NCBI RefSeq assembly: GCF_003173615.1
Contig: NZ_QGNA01000003.1
Location: forward strand, 744,001-808,000
Source: Falsiroseomonas bella
GTDB taxonomy: Bacteria > Pseudomonadota > Alphaproteobacteria > Acetobacterales > Acetobacteraceae
Reading direction: 5' to 3'
DNA: 64,000 nt
The number at the start of each line of letters is the position of its first letter. Within the stretch, counting starts at the first letter, position 1. This document shows, one piece after another, positions 17,519 to 25,895 of the stretch. A program made the position numbers and the translations under genes. The notes under the pieces are model-generated. The model saw only the letters and a program-made list of their open reading frames with translations. It searched no databases and was not told where the DNA came from.

Positions 17519-17827
17519 ATGGCTGCCAGCCCCATCATCTTCGGCGACGGCGTGCTCGACGTGCACATCGCCAACGGCGTCGCCCGCCTGACCCTCGGCG
17601 CCGCCACGGCGCAGAAGGACGCGAAGCCGGAGCCCTCCGGCACGCTGGTGGTGCCGGTGGTTCAGCTGCCCGCGCTGGCGCGCGTGCTGGTCGAGGTGAC
17701 CAAGCAGGTCGAGCAGCGCGCCAAGGAGGCGATGGCCCAGGCCCAGGCCAAGGCCACCGCCGGCGAGGCTCCGGCCGCCGCGACCGATGGCGACCAGGTG
17801 AGCGGCGCCTTCCGCTTCAACGGCTGA
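17519..17827 (+). CDS. Small conserved-type hypothetical protein following type I exporter
   Basis: Protein of 102 residues, function not recognised. The first half is beta-rich (IIFGDGVLDVHIANGVARLT, then LVVPVVQLP), followed by an amphipathic helix (ALARVLVEVTKQVEQRAKEA) and a low-complexity Ala/Gln tail. The strand-strand-helix layout with a V-V-P-V-V-Q-L-P segment before the helix recalls DUF3467-like small proteins, but this is a loose resemblance. It lies 81 bases after the adaptor gene, on the same strand and before a palindrome, so it is probably the last gene of the secretion operon. A soluble accessory or regulatory role is possible. Confidence 0.6.
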   Translation: MAASPIIFGDGVLDVHIANGVARLTLGAATAQKDAKPEPSGTLVVPVVQLPALARVLVEVTKQVEQRAKEAMAQAQAKATAGEAPAAATDGDQVSGAFRFNG

Positions 17828-17837
17828 TCACGGCGCT

Positions 17838-17857
17838 CTCCCCCGCTTGCGGGGGAG
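17838..17857. terminator. GC-rich palindrome between convergent genes
   Basis: CTCCCCCGC (17838-17846) and GCGGGGGAG (17849-17857) form a perfect 9-bp inverted repeat in the 43-base gap between the small gene and galE, which converge here. It may serve as a bidirectional transcription barrier, although there is no T-tract. The same core (CCCCCGC / GCGGGGG) recurs at 33238-33263 and twice in 44410-44474, so it may instead be a copy of a dispersed palindromic repeat. Confidence 0.5.
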
Positions 17858-17870
17858 GGCCGCCCCGGCA

Positions 17871-18860
17871 TCAGCGGCCCGCATACCCCCGCGGATGCGC
17901 CGCGTGCCACGCCCAGGCGGTCCGCACGATGTCCTCGAGCGCCGGGAAGCGCGGCATCCAGCCGGTCTCCTCGCGCAGCCGCCGCGAGGAGGCGACCAGC
18001 GCGGCCGGATCGCCCGCGCGGCGCGGCCCGTAGCCATGCGGCACCGGCCGGCCGCCGACGCGCGCGACCGTGTCCAGCACCTGCTTCACCGAATAGCCCG
18101 TGCCGTTGCCGAGGTTGTAGCGGACCGAGCGCTCCTCCAGTACCGGCAGCGCGCGCAGATGCGCCTCCGCCAGGTCCGTCACATGCACATAGTCGCGGAT
18201 GCAGGTGCCGTCGGGCGTGTCGTAGTCGTCGCCGAAGACGGTGAGCGGCGGCCGCAGGCCGAGCGCGGCGCCGATCGCCAGCGGGATCAGATGCGTCTCG
18301 GGGTCGTGGTCCTCCCCCGCGCGGCCATCCGGGTCGGCGCCCGCGGCGTTGAAGTAGCGCAGCGCGGCGAAGCGCATGCCGTGCACCTTCTCGGCCCAGG
18401 CCAGCGCCCGCTCGCAGAGCAGCTTGCTCTCGCCATAGGCCGAGGCGGGCTCCAGCCGCTGCTCCTCGTCGATCGGGATGCGGTCCGGGAAGCCGAACAG
18501 GGCGGCGGTGGAGGAGAGCACGAATTTCCGGCACCCGGCCTTCGCCGCGGCGCCGGCCACGGCGGTCACGCCGGCCACGTTCTCCCCGATGTAGCGCATC
18601 GGGTCGCGCATGCTGTCGCCCACCAGCGACAGCGCGGCGAAGTGCAGCACGGCCTCGAAGGGGCCGCGGGCGAAGGCGGCCTCGACGGCGCGCGGATCGT
18701 CGCAGCGCCCCTGCACCAGCGTCGCCCCGGCCGGGACGGCGGCGCGATGGCCCTTGGAGAGATCGTCGAGCACGACGACCTCGTCGCCGCGGTCGAGCAG
18801 CGCCAGCACCGTGTGGCTGCCCACATAGCCGGCCCCGCCGGTCACCAGGAAACGCGCCAA
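17871..18860 (-). CDS. galE: UDP-glucose 4-epimerase
   Basis: Cytosolic NAD-dependent short-chain dehydrogenase-type epimerase interconverting UDP-glucose and UDP-galactose; about 329 residues, as expected. NAD motif FLVTGGAGYVGSH at the N-terminus, catalytic SSTAALFG and Y-x-x-x-K in SAYGESK, then RYFNAAGADPDG and the C-terminal YNLGNGTGYSVKQV, all GalE hallmarks. The start is uncertain: a TTG at 18860 has GGAG 8 bases upstream and gives the family-like MARFLVTGG; a GTG at 18866 and an ATG at 18902 (no ribosome binding site) are alternatives. It probably supplies UDP-galactose for surface glycans, in line with the gtrA/gtrB and GT-C genes nearby. Confidence 0.9.
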   Translation of the reverse strand: MARFLVTGGAGYVGSHTVLALLDRGDEVVVLDDLSKGHRAAVPAGATLVQGRCDDPRAVEAAFARGPFEAVLHFAALSLVGDSMRDPMRYIGENVAGVTAVAGAAAKAGCRKFVLSSTAALFGFPDRIPIDEEQRLEPASAYGESKLLCERALAWAEKVHGMRFAALRYFNAAGADPDGRAGEDHDPETHLIPLAIGAALGLRPPLTVFGDDYDTPDGTCIRDYVHVTDLAEAHLRALPVLEERSVRYNLGNGTGYSVKQVLDTVARVGGRPVPHGYGPRRAGDPAALVASSRRLREETGWMPRFPALEDIVRTAWAWHAAHPRGYAGR

Positions 18861-19000
18861 ATGCACCACTCCGAACGAGGCCACGCCGCGGCGGCATAGC
18901 ACGCCACCACTATGGCCGCCGCAAGGCGGGACGCGCCGGCTTCAAGGCGGGCGCCATCCGGGACTATCACTGGGTGGTGAGGCGGGTCGGAGAGGGCGGC

Positions 19001-19894
19001 ATGCGCGGGACGGCGTGCGGAACGGACAGGCTGCTTCGCGCGCTCGGGCTCGCCATGCTGCTTCTCCTGCCCGCATCGCGCGCGGGCGCAGCGGAAGGCC
19101 CGGTCGCGCGCGCCGCGGACTGGGCGGCGCCGGCACGCCCGGCCGCCGGGCCGCCCCGGGCCATCGGCGGCACCTCGCTCGGCTGCCTCGCCGGGGGTGT
19201 CGCGCTGCCGCATGACGGGCCGGGCTGGCAGGCGATCCGCGTCTCGCGCAACCGGCACTGGGGGCATCCGGCGGCGATCGCCCTGGTGGAGCATGTCGCG
19301 GGCCGGGCGCAGGCGGCGGGGCTGCCCGACCTCTGGATCGGCGACATCGCGCAGCCGCGCGGCGGGCCGCTGCCCTGGGGCCATGCCAGCCACCAGACCG
19401 GCCTCGACGTGGACATCTGGCTCGACCTGCGGCCGAAGCCCCTGGTGCCGGCCGGCCGGCGGGAGGAGCTCTCGATCCCCTCCCTGGTGCTGCCGGACGG
19501 CATGGCGGTGGACCCGGCGCGCTGGACCGCGCGGCACGCCCAGCTGATCCGCATCGCGGCCGAGGCGCCCGGCGTGGACCGGCTGCTGGTGAACCCGGCG
19601 ATCAAGCGGCGCCTCTGCGCCGACCATGGCGGCGCCGCCTGGCTGCGCCGGGTGCGGCCCTGGCGGGGGCATGACAGCCACATGCATGTGCGCCTGCGCT
19701 GCCCGCCGGACAGCCCGCTCTGCCGCGACATCGCCCCGCCGCCGCCGGGCGATGGCTGCGACTCGACGCTCGACTGGTGGTTCACCGAGGAGGCAGGGCG
19801 CCCCCCTGCGCGCCCCGCCCGGCCCGGCCCGCCGCCCCGCCTGCCCGCCGCCTGCACCGGCGTGCTGGCCGCGCCGGATGCGCCCGGAAGATAG
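19001..19894 (+). CDS. mepA: Penicillin-insensitive murein endopeptidase, MepA-like
   Basis: Periplasmic peptidoglycan D-alanyl-meso-diaminopimelate endopeptidase of the M74/LAS family, 297 residues. A signal peptide is present (LLRALGLAMLLLLPASRAGA). Zinc-binding and catalytic segments are clear: GHASHQTGLDVDIWLDL (LAS-type H...D) and HDSHMHVRLRCPP near residue 225. The family phrase RNRHWGHP with a following VEHVAG is also seen. GAGAGGG lies just upstream of the ATG at 19001, which is preferred over the in-frame GTG at 18974. The C-terminal 30 residues are Pro-rich and poorly conserved. Stands alone; divergent from galE. Confidence 0.87.
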   Translation: MRGTACGTDRLLRALGLAMLLLLPASRAGAAEGPVARAADWAAPARPAAGPPRAIGGTSLGCLAGGVALPHDGPGWQAIRVSRNRHWGHPAAIALVEHVAGRAQAAGLPDLWIGDIAQPRGGPLPWGHASHQTGLDVDIWLDLRPKPLVPAGRREELSIPSLVLPDGMAVDPARWTARHAQLIRIAAEAPGVDRLLVNPAIKRRLCADHGGAAWLRRVRPWRGHDSHMHVRLRCPPDSPLCRDIAPPPPGDGCDSTLDWWFTEEAGRPPARPARPGPPPRLPAACTGVLAAPDAPGR

Positions 19895-20028
19895 GCATTT
19901 TGCCTGCAGCCTCGGCACGGCCATGCCTCCTGCGGCGCTGCAAAAAGGGGTTCGCCCGTGGCGTGCGTCTTGCGTAGGGATGGCCCCGTGACGCACATCT
20001 CCGCGCACCAAGCCGGGCAGGGGGCAGA

Positions 20029-20835
20029 ATGGAACGGCCTTTCGTCGAGATCACCGGCGTTGCCATGCGCTACGGCGGCGTCGAAGGCACCCTCGCCCTG
20101 CAGGGCACCACGATGGACGTCCGCAAGGGCGAGTTCATCGCCGTGGTCGGGCCTTCGGGCTGCGGCAAGTCCACGCTGATGCGCCTGGTGACGGGCCTCT
20201 GGCCGGCCACCGCGGGCAATGTGGTGGTCGCCGGGCAGGAGGTGACGGGGCCGCTCTCCATCGCCGGGATGGCCTTCCAGAACCCCACCCTGCTGCCCTG
20301 GCGGAACATCCTGGACAACGTGATGCTGCCGCTCGAGGTGGTGGAGCCGCATCGCCGCCGGCTGCGCGCCGAGCGCGCGACCTATGAGGCCCGCGCCCGG
20401 GACCTGCTGGCCCTGGTCGGCCTCGGCGGCTTCGAGCAGAAATTCCCCTGGCAGCTCTCGGGCGGCATGCAGCAGCGCGCGAGCCTCTGCCGCGCGCTGA
20501 TCCACGAGCCCGCCCTGCTGATGCTGGACGAGCCCTTCGCCGCGCTCGACATCTTCACGCGCGAGGATCTCTGGGCGGTGCTGCAGGATGTGTGGATGGC
20601 GCGGCGCCCGACCGTGATCCTCGTCACCCACGACCTGCGCGAGGCCGCCTACCTCGCCGACCGCGTGCTGGTGATGTCCTCCCGCCCCGGGCGCATCATC
20701 GCGGAGCGCATCGTGGATTTCCCGCGCCCCCGCACGCTGGAGACCACCTACAAGCCGGAATTCGTCTCCCTCGTGCACGACCTGCGCGAGTACATCAGCG
20801 CCGCCCGCAAGGGCGAGGAGGTGGTGAATGCCTGA
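20029..20835 (+). CDS. ABC transporter ATP-binding protein, NitT/TauT (SsuB/TauB) type
   Basis: Cytoplasmic ATPase of 268 residues for a nitrate/sulfonate/taurine-type importer. Motifs: Walker A GPSGCGKSTLMRLVTGL (from about residue 42), Q-loop AFQNPTLLPWRNILDNVMLP, the hallmark of this subfamily, signature LSGGMQQRASLCRAL, Walker B LLMLDEPFAALD, and switch VTHDLREAAYLADRV. AGGGGG stands about 9 bases before the ATG. It overlaps the permease gene by 8 bases. No binding protein is present next to it; the NMT1-type binding protein at 54151 could be a partner but lies 33 kb away. Substrate unknown. Confidence 0.92.
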   Translation: MERPFVEITGVAMRYGGVEGTLALQGTTMDVRKGEFIAVVGPSGCGKSTLMRLVTGLWPATAGNVVVAGQEVTGPLSIAGMAFQNPTLLPWRNILDNVMLPLEVVEPHRRRLRAERATYEARARDLLALVGLGGFEQKFPWQLSGGMQQRASLCRALIHEPALLMLDEPFAALDIFTREDLWAVLQDVWMARRPTVILVTHDLREAAYLADRVLVMSSRPGRIIAERIVDFPRPRTLETTYKPEFVSLVHDLREYISAARKGEEVVNA

Positions 20836-21718
20836 CGACATGACCGCCCGCCAGGCGACGCTGCCCGCCGACAACGGCATGTCGCCGGAGGCGCTGCGCC
20901 GGCTTGAATCCATGGCCGCCGCCGCGCGGCGCCGCCGCAGGCTGCAGGCCGCCCTGCCCTGGATGGTGATCGTCGGCATGTTCGTGGTGTGGGAGATCGC
21001 GGTCCGCGCCTTCGACGTCCCGCAATTCGTCCTGCCCGCGCCGAGCGACATCGCCGCCAGCATGGTGAAGTGGTGGGTGCCGCTGCTCGACAATTCCTGG
21101 CAGACGCTGATGACGACGCTGATCGGCTTCGGCTTCGCCATCGTCTTCGGCCTGCTGCTCGGCGTCGCGATCGGCAGCTCGACCCTGCTCTATCACGGGC
21201 TCTATCCGCTGCTGATCGGCTTCAACTCCATCCCGAAGGTCGCGGTGGTGCCGATCCTGGTGATCTGGTTCGGCATCGGCACGGTGCCGGCGGTGATCAC
21301 CGCCTTCCTGATCAGCTTCTTCCCCATCATGGTGAACGTCGCGACCGGCATCGCCACGGTGGAGCCGGAGCTGCGCGACGTGCTGCGCGCGCTGGGCGCC
21401 CGGCATTCCGACATCATCCGCAAGGTCGGCCTGCCGCGGGCGATGCCCTATTTCTTCGCCTCGCTGAAGATCTCGATCACGGTCGCCTTCGTCGGCTCCA
21501 TCATCGCGGAGACGGTGGCGGCGAACAAAGGAATCGGCCACCTGATGATCCTGGCGAGCTCGCGCTTCGACGTGCCGCTGGTCTTCGCGGGGCTGATGAT
21601 GACCGCGATCATGGGCGTCGCGATGTATGTCGCCGCCGTCGCGATCGAGAACCGCACGACCGGCTGGGCCATGCGCGGCCAGAACGACCAGCAGCAGGTG
21701 AAGTTCGGCGGGGCCTGA
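20828..21718 (+). CDS. ABC transporter permease, NitT/TauT (SsuC/TauC) type
   Basis: Inner-membrane permease, 296 residues with six predicted helices. A charged N-terminal tail (about 1-45) precedes helix 1 (WMVIVGMFVVWEIAVRAF). FVLPAPSDIAASM is the typical periplasmic loop of this family, and the ATPase-coupling EAA-like loop is ELRDVLRALGARHSDIIRKV. Translationally coupled to the ATPase gene. The operon stops here: the next gene is convergent, 20 bases away, so no binding protein follows. Confidence 0.92.
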   Translation: MPDDMTARQATLPADNGMSPEALRRLESMAAAARRRRRLQAALPWMVIVGMFVVWEIAVRAFDVPQFVLPAPSDIAASMVKWWVPLLDNSWQTLMTTLIGFGFAIVFGLLLGVAIGSSTLLYHGLYPLLIGFNSIPKVAVVPILVIWFGIGTVPAVITAFLISFFPIMVNVATGIATVEPELRDVLRALGARHSDIIRKVGLPRAMPYFFASLKISITVAFVGSIIAETVAANKGIGHLMILASSRFDVPLVFAGLMMTAIMGVAMYVAAVAIENRTTGWAMRGQNDQQQVKFGGA

Positions 21719-21738
21719 TATCGGGCGAGGACGGCGCG

Positions 21739-23304
21739 TCAGCGCCGCCCGACCGGGCAGAGCGCCAGCGGGCCGCCGATGCTTGTGGTGAGCCGCCGGC
21801 AGGCGGCGAACTCCGCGGCCAGATTGTGCCGCGCGAGGGAGGCCGTGACATGCGCCTCCCCGCCCGGCGTCATCAGCACCAGCACCGGTCCGGGATGCGT
21901 GGCGATCCGCCGCGCGATCTCGGCGTCGAAGCCGGTCACCAGCCGCCCGGCCGGATCGTCATGCGCGACGATGCGCAGGAACGGCACCTCCGGCGGGAAG
22001 AAGGGGATGACGAAGGCGTTCGGCCGCCAGCCCGGATGCCACCCCGGCACCACCACCAGCGCGCCCTCCAGCGCCATGCCCCCGGGCGGCGCGGCGGCGA
22101 CGAAGGGGGCGCCCATCGCCCCGTCCCAGGCGATGCGGTCGCGGTTGCTCGGCTGGATCGGCAGGATCGCGATCATCAGCGCCACCGCCAGGATGCGCGC
22201 GGCCCGCGGCGCCAGCGGCGCGAAGCCCAGCGCCGCCAGGATCACCAGCGGCGCCAGCATCTCCACCGGGATCAGGTAGCGGTAGATCGAGAACAGGCGC
22301 AGCCAGACCAGGTAGCTGACCGCCGTGGCCACCAGCAGGAAGACCGCGATGCGTCGCTCCGCCAGCAGGTTCTCCGCGCGCGGCCGCGCCAGCGCCAGCA
22401 GCAGGCCGGCCGGCACCGCCAGATAGGCCACCAGCAGCTTCGCGTCGCGCACCGGGCTGTCCACCCGCCAGGGCGCGCGCAGCATCACCAGCGGCCAGGT
22501 CAGCGCCTCCCACAGGTCGCGCGGCATGGCGTGGCGGGTGCGCAGGTCCTCGGCGGGGCCGAGCGGCGAGCGGAAGACGTGGTTGAAGTACGGGAACAGC
22601 GGATTGCCCGTCGTCTCCCACAGGTGCCACAGCCAGAAGCCTGAGGTGGCGAGCACCCCGATCACGCCGCCGATGCCGAAGGCCACCATGCTCGCGATGC
22701 GCCGCCCCGGCAGCAGCAGCAGCGCGACGCCGATGCCCACCGCGAAGACCGCGACGGTCTGCTTGAGCCCCACCCCTGTCCCGGCGCAGGCGCCGGCCAG
22801 CACCAGCAGCGGCAGGCTCCGGCCGAGCGGGCCGTGCTGCACCAGATCCCAGCGGCGCAGGATCAGCCACAGCGCGGCGAAGACCGGCAGCGCCACCAGC
22901 GCGTCGTAATAGGTCGTCCCGACGACGTAGATCGAGCCCGCGCCCAGCATTCCGACCAGCGCCGGCACCAGCGGCGGAACGCCCGTGCCGGGCCGCAGCA
23001 CGTGCCCTGCGATGCGCCACAGCAGCAGCCCGTTCACCCCGTGCAGCGCGCCGAGCAGGAAGGTCAGCGCCGCGCCGGGCAGGTGCCGGTTGCCGAGGTA
23101 GAAGGGCAGGTCGAGCAGCGGGTTGAAGTAGACGTGGAAATCCGCCGCGAGCAGGTCGTGGCCGTTGCGCCCGTGAAGCCAGGCATGCGGGTTGTAGTAG
23201 TGGTAGTGCAGCAGGTCCCAGTTGTCGTCCTTGCCGAGCAGGACCGCGAGCAGCCCGAAGCCCAGCGGGAAGCCGAGCGCGGCGAGCAGGCTGCGCGCGC
23301 TCAT
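21739..23304 (-). CDS. Polytopic membrane protein, probable GT-C type glycosyltransferase
   Basis: Protein of 521 residues with about ten predicted membrane helices. The first periplasmic loop carries acidic residues and an aromatic cluster (KDDNWDLLHYHYYNPHAWLH), and AADFHVYFNPLLDLPFYLG follows; acidic residues in loop 1 are where GT-C enzymes bind metal or the lipid-linked donor. I cannot name a specific family. It overlaps the upstream membrane protein gene by 4 bases (ATGA). GT-C enzymes use polyprenyl-linked sugars at the periplasmic face, so this could be an acceptor-specific transferase fed by the gtrA/gtrB pair 9 kb away; that link is inference. Confidence 0.7.
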   Translation of the reverse strand: MSARSLLAALGFPLGFGLLAVLLGKDDNWDLLHYHYYNPHAWLHGRNGHDLLAADFHVYFNPLLDLPFYLGNRHLPGAALTFLLGALHGVNGLLLWRIAGHVLRPGTGVPPLVPALVGMLGAGSIYVVGTTYYDALVALPVFAALWLILRRWDLVQHGPLGRSLPLLVLAGACAGTGVGLKQTVAVFAVGIGVALLLLPGRRIASMVAFGIGGVIGVLATSGFWLWHLWETTGNPLFPYFNHVFRSPLGPAEDLRTRHAMPRDLWEALTWPLVMLRAPWRVDSPVRDAKLLVAYLAVPAGLLLALARPRAENLLAERRIAVFLLVATAVSYLVWLRLFSIYRYLIPVEMLAPLVILAALGFAPLAPRAARILAVALMIAILPIQPSNRDRIAWDGAMGAPFVAAAPPGGMALEGALVVVPGWHPGWRPNAFVIPFFPPEVPFLRIVAHDDPAGRLVTGFDAEIARRIATHPGPVLVLMTPGGEAHVTASLARHNLAAEFAACRRLTTSIGGPLALCPVGRR

Positions 23305-24884
23305 CGCAGCCGCCAGGCCGCAACCGTCGGGCCGGGCGGCAGCAGCCGCGCCGCGCCTGGCTCGGCCTGCAAGGCGCGGTCCGCGGCACCGCCGGGCGCG
23401 ACCAGCAGCACGCCGGCCTGCAGCGCCGCGAGCCGCTCTCGCGGCGGCAGCGCAGCCTCGGTGCCGAGGAAGGGGCGCTCCGCGAGGAAGGCCGTGAAGA
23501 TCGCCGCGAAGCCGAGCTCGCCGACCGAGGCGACACCGCCCGGCACGTCCTGCGCCTGCATCGCCGCCGCGACCTCACGCGCAGCCAGCAGCGCCGGGTT
23601 TGGCCGGCCGAGCAGCGCCACCGCAACGTCGTGGCGCAGCGGCAGCAGGAAGGCCACAAGCAGCAGCAGCGCGGCGAGCGCGCGTCGCAGCCCCTGCCAG
23701 GCGCCCTCCCCCGCCAGCGTGAAGGCGATGCCGGCCGCGGCGGCGAACATCAGCGGGTAGGCCAGCATCAGGTAGCGCGGCTCGCCGTTCGACAGCACGG
23801 GCAGGTAGATGGCCGCCACCATCGCCGCGGGCAGCACCGCCATGCGCCAGGGCTGCGCACCGGCCACGGCGGCCAGCGGCGCCAGCAGCAGCGCGGCGAG
23901 GCCGAGGCCGAAGGCGTCGAAGCCGCGCAGCGTGCGCAGGCTGAGCTCGGCATTGTAGCGGATCAGCCGCCCGAAATGCCGCAGCGAGGCCGCATCCGCC
24001 CAGGGCGTCCAGCTCACATAGGCCATCTCGGTCGGCTCTTCCCACGCCGTGACGCGGCCCCCGCGCGGCGCATGGAAGCTGGTGAAGGCCGGGTGATGCG
24101 GGTCGAAGCGGTCGCCCGCCGCCGCGACATAGCTCGGCCCGGCGATGGCGAGGTTCAGCGCGCCGCTCGTGCCGAAGCTCGGCTTGCTATATTGCGCCGA
24201 GAGCAGGCCGATCCAGGGCGCGGCGACCAGCAGCATCACCACCCCGGAGCGCAGCGCCGCCCAGGCGCCGCGCCAGCCCGCGCGCCACGCCACCATGTGC
24301 CAGAGCCCGCAGAGCACCAGCAGGCCGAGCCCGAGCGGCAGCGCCACCGCCTTCGCGTAGTAGGCGAGCCCCAGCAACAGCCCCGCCAGCGCCTGCCCCG
24401 CCAGGCGGCGCGGCCAGCCGGGCCGCAGCGCCGCGGCGAGCCCGGCCAGCAGCAGGCCGCTCACCAGCAGGTCGGGCGTGATGATCTGGATGGACCAGGC
24501 GAGGGCGAAGCCCATCAGGCACAGCCCACCCACCGCCTGCGCCGCCGCGGGCAACCCCGTCGCACGCAGCAGCGCGAGACCGCCGCCGAGGAAGACCAGC
24601 GCCGAGGCCGCCATCGCCAGCCGCGCCGCCGCCAGCAGGTCCCCGGTGAGGGGCAGCAGCGCGGCGACCATCCAGGGCAGCAGCGGCCCCCAGTATCCGC
24701 TGGTCGCCAGGTCCCACGCCCCCTCGCGCCAATGGCGGGCAAGCGTGAGGTAGGCAACCGCGTCCGGGTTGAAGCGATCCGGATTCGCCGCCGCCGCCAG
24801 CCCGAGCAGGGCGGCCGCGGTCAGCAGCAGCGCCGTCGGCAGAAGCCGACCGCCGGAACGACGCACCGGTTGAGTCCCCTTCAT
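23301..24884 (-). CDS. Glycosyltransferase family 39-like membrane protein (ArnT/PMT type)
   Basis: Protein of 527 residues with roughly eleven helices. After helix 1 comes ANPDRFNPDAVAYLTLARHW and then LATSGYWGPLLPWMVAAL, the first periplasmic loop pattern of ArnT/dolichyl-mannosyltransferase-like GT39 and related GT-C proteins (D-x-x-x-Y followed by a W-rich stretch). AGGGGG lies 3 bases before the ATG at 24884. Coupled to the next GT-C-like gene by an ATGA overlap, so the two probably act on the same glycan. Acceptor unknown. The 129-base gap upstream is shared with divergent dgoK. Confidence 0.75.
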   Translation of the reverse strand: MKGTQPVRRSGGRLLPTALLLTAAALLGLAAAANPDRFNPDAVAYLTLARHWREGAWDLATSGYWGPLLPWMVAALLPLTGDLLAAARLAMAASALVFLGGGLALLRATGLPAAAQAVGGLCLMGFALAWSIQIITPDLLVSGLLLAGLAAALRPGWPRRLAGQALAGLLLGLAYYAKAVALPLGLGLLVLCGLWHMVAWRAGWRGAWAALRSGVVMLLVAAPWIGLLSAQYSKPSFGTSGALNLAIAGPSYVAAAGDRFDPHHPAFTSFHAPRGGRVTAWEEPTEMAYVSWTPWADAASLRHFGRLIRYNAELSLRTLRGFDAFGLGLAALLLAPLAAVAGAQPWRMAVLPAAMVAAIYLPVLSNGEPRYLMLAYPLMFAAAAGIAFTLAGEGAWQGLRRALAALLLLVAFLLPLRHDVAVALLGRPNPALLAAREVAAAMQAQDVPGGVASVGELGFAAIFTAFLAERPFLGTEAALPPRERLAALQAGVLLVAPGGAADRALQAEPGAARLLPPGPTVAAWRLR

Positions 24885-24950
24885 TGCCCCCTGCGAAGAT
24901 TGCAGCCTCGCACAGGCCGGGCGGCGCCGGAAGCGGCCGGATGCGCGTCA

Positions 24951-24974
24951 CGCCCCGGCGATGGACGCCGGGCG
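24951..24974 (+). promoter_or_regulatory. Leader hairpin upstream of dgoK
   Basis: CGCCCCGGCG (24951-24960) and CGCCGGGCG (24966-24974) form a 9-bp stem with one bulged C and an ATGGA loop, 40 bases before the dgoK start in the divergent gap. It may be part of a regulated leader or an operator; weak support. Confidence 0.25.
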
Positions 24975-25013
24975 ACGCTTGCGCGCGGCACCGCCGCGGC
25001 CCATCCCTGGCGC

Positions 25014-25895
25014 ATGATCGGCATCGACTGGGGCACCACGAGCCTGCGCGCCTACCGGCTGGGTCCGGGCGGCGCGGTCACTGACCGCCTGGACCGGCCG
25101 GGCGGCATCCTGACCGTACCGGCGGGCGGCTTCCCGGCGGCACTGCGGGAGGCGGTCGGCCCCTGGCTGGCGCAGGGCGAGACGCGCGTGCTGCTCTGCG
25201 GCATGGTCGGCAGCCGACAGGGCTGGGTGGAGGCCCCCTATCTGCGCTGCCCCGCAGGCCCCGCCGAGATCGCCGCCGCGACCGTGCCCGTGCCCTTCGA
25301 CGGCGCCGAGATCCGCCTGGTGCCCGGCCTGACCACCGAGGATGCGGACGGCATCCCCGACGTGATGCGCGGAGAAGAGACGAAGCTGGTCGCGCTGGCC
25401 ATCGGGCTCGACGACGCGCTGGCCTGCATGCCCGGCACGCACAGCAAATGGGCGCGGCTGGAAGCCGACCGCGTCACGCATTTCACCACCCACATGACCG
25501 GCGAGACCTTCGCGGCGCTCTCCGCGCACACGATCCTGGCGCGCACCAGCTTGGATGGCCCGCACCGGCCGGAGGCCTTCGCGCGCGGCGTGACGCGCGC
25601 GCGCCAGCATGGCGGGCTGCTGCACCACCTCTTCGGCGCCCGCACGCTGCACCTGATGGACAGGCTGGAGCAGGCCGAGACGCGCAGCTACCTCTCCGGC
25701 CTGCTGATCGGCCACGAGATCGCCGCCGCGCTCGCCGCGCATCCCGTTGCGCAGGTGGAGCTGGTCGGCGCGGCGGAGCTCGCCGCGCTCTACGAGGACG
25801 CGCTGCGTCTGTCCGGGGTCACCGTGCGCAAGCACGACCCGGACCTCGTCGCCGCCGGACTGCACCAGATCGGACGGAGCCTCGGATGGATCTGA
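25014..25895 (+). CDS. dgoK: 2-dehydro-3-deoxygalactonokinase
   Basis: Sugar-acid kinase of 293 residues that phosphorylates 2-keto-3-deoxygalactonate with ATP in the De Ley-Doudoroff galactose/galactonate pathway. The N-terminus MIGIDWGTTSLRAYRL is the family phosphate-binding motif and fixes the start at 25014 within a longer open frame. Further DgoK signatures: LLCGMVGSRQGWVEAPY, DVMRGEET, and MPGTHSKWARL. The stop overlaps the start of dgoA by 10 bases. Kinase and aldolase together convert the deoxy-keto acid to pyruvate and glyceraldehyde-3-phosphate. Confidence 0.92.
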   Translation: MIGIDWGTTSLRAYRLGPGGAVTDRLDRPGGILTVPAGGFPAALREAVGPWLAQGETRVLLCGMVGSRQGWVEAPYLRCPAGPAEIAAATVPVPFDGAEIRLVPGLTTEDADGIPDVMRGEETKLVALAIGLDDALACMPGTHSKWARLEADRVTHFTTHMTGETFAALSAHTILARTSLDGPHRPEAFARGVTRARQHGGLLHHLFGARTLHLMDRLEQAETRSYLSGLLIGHEIAAALAAHPVAQVELVGAAELAALYEDALRLSGVTVRKHDPDLVAAGLHQIGRSLGWI

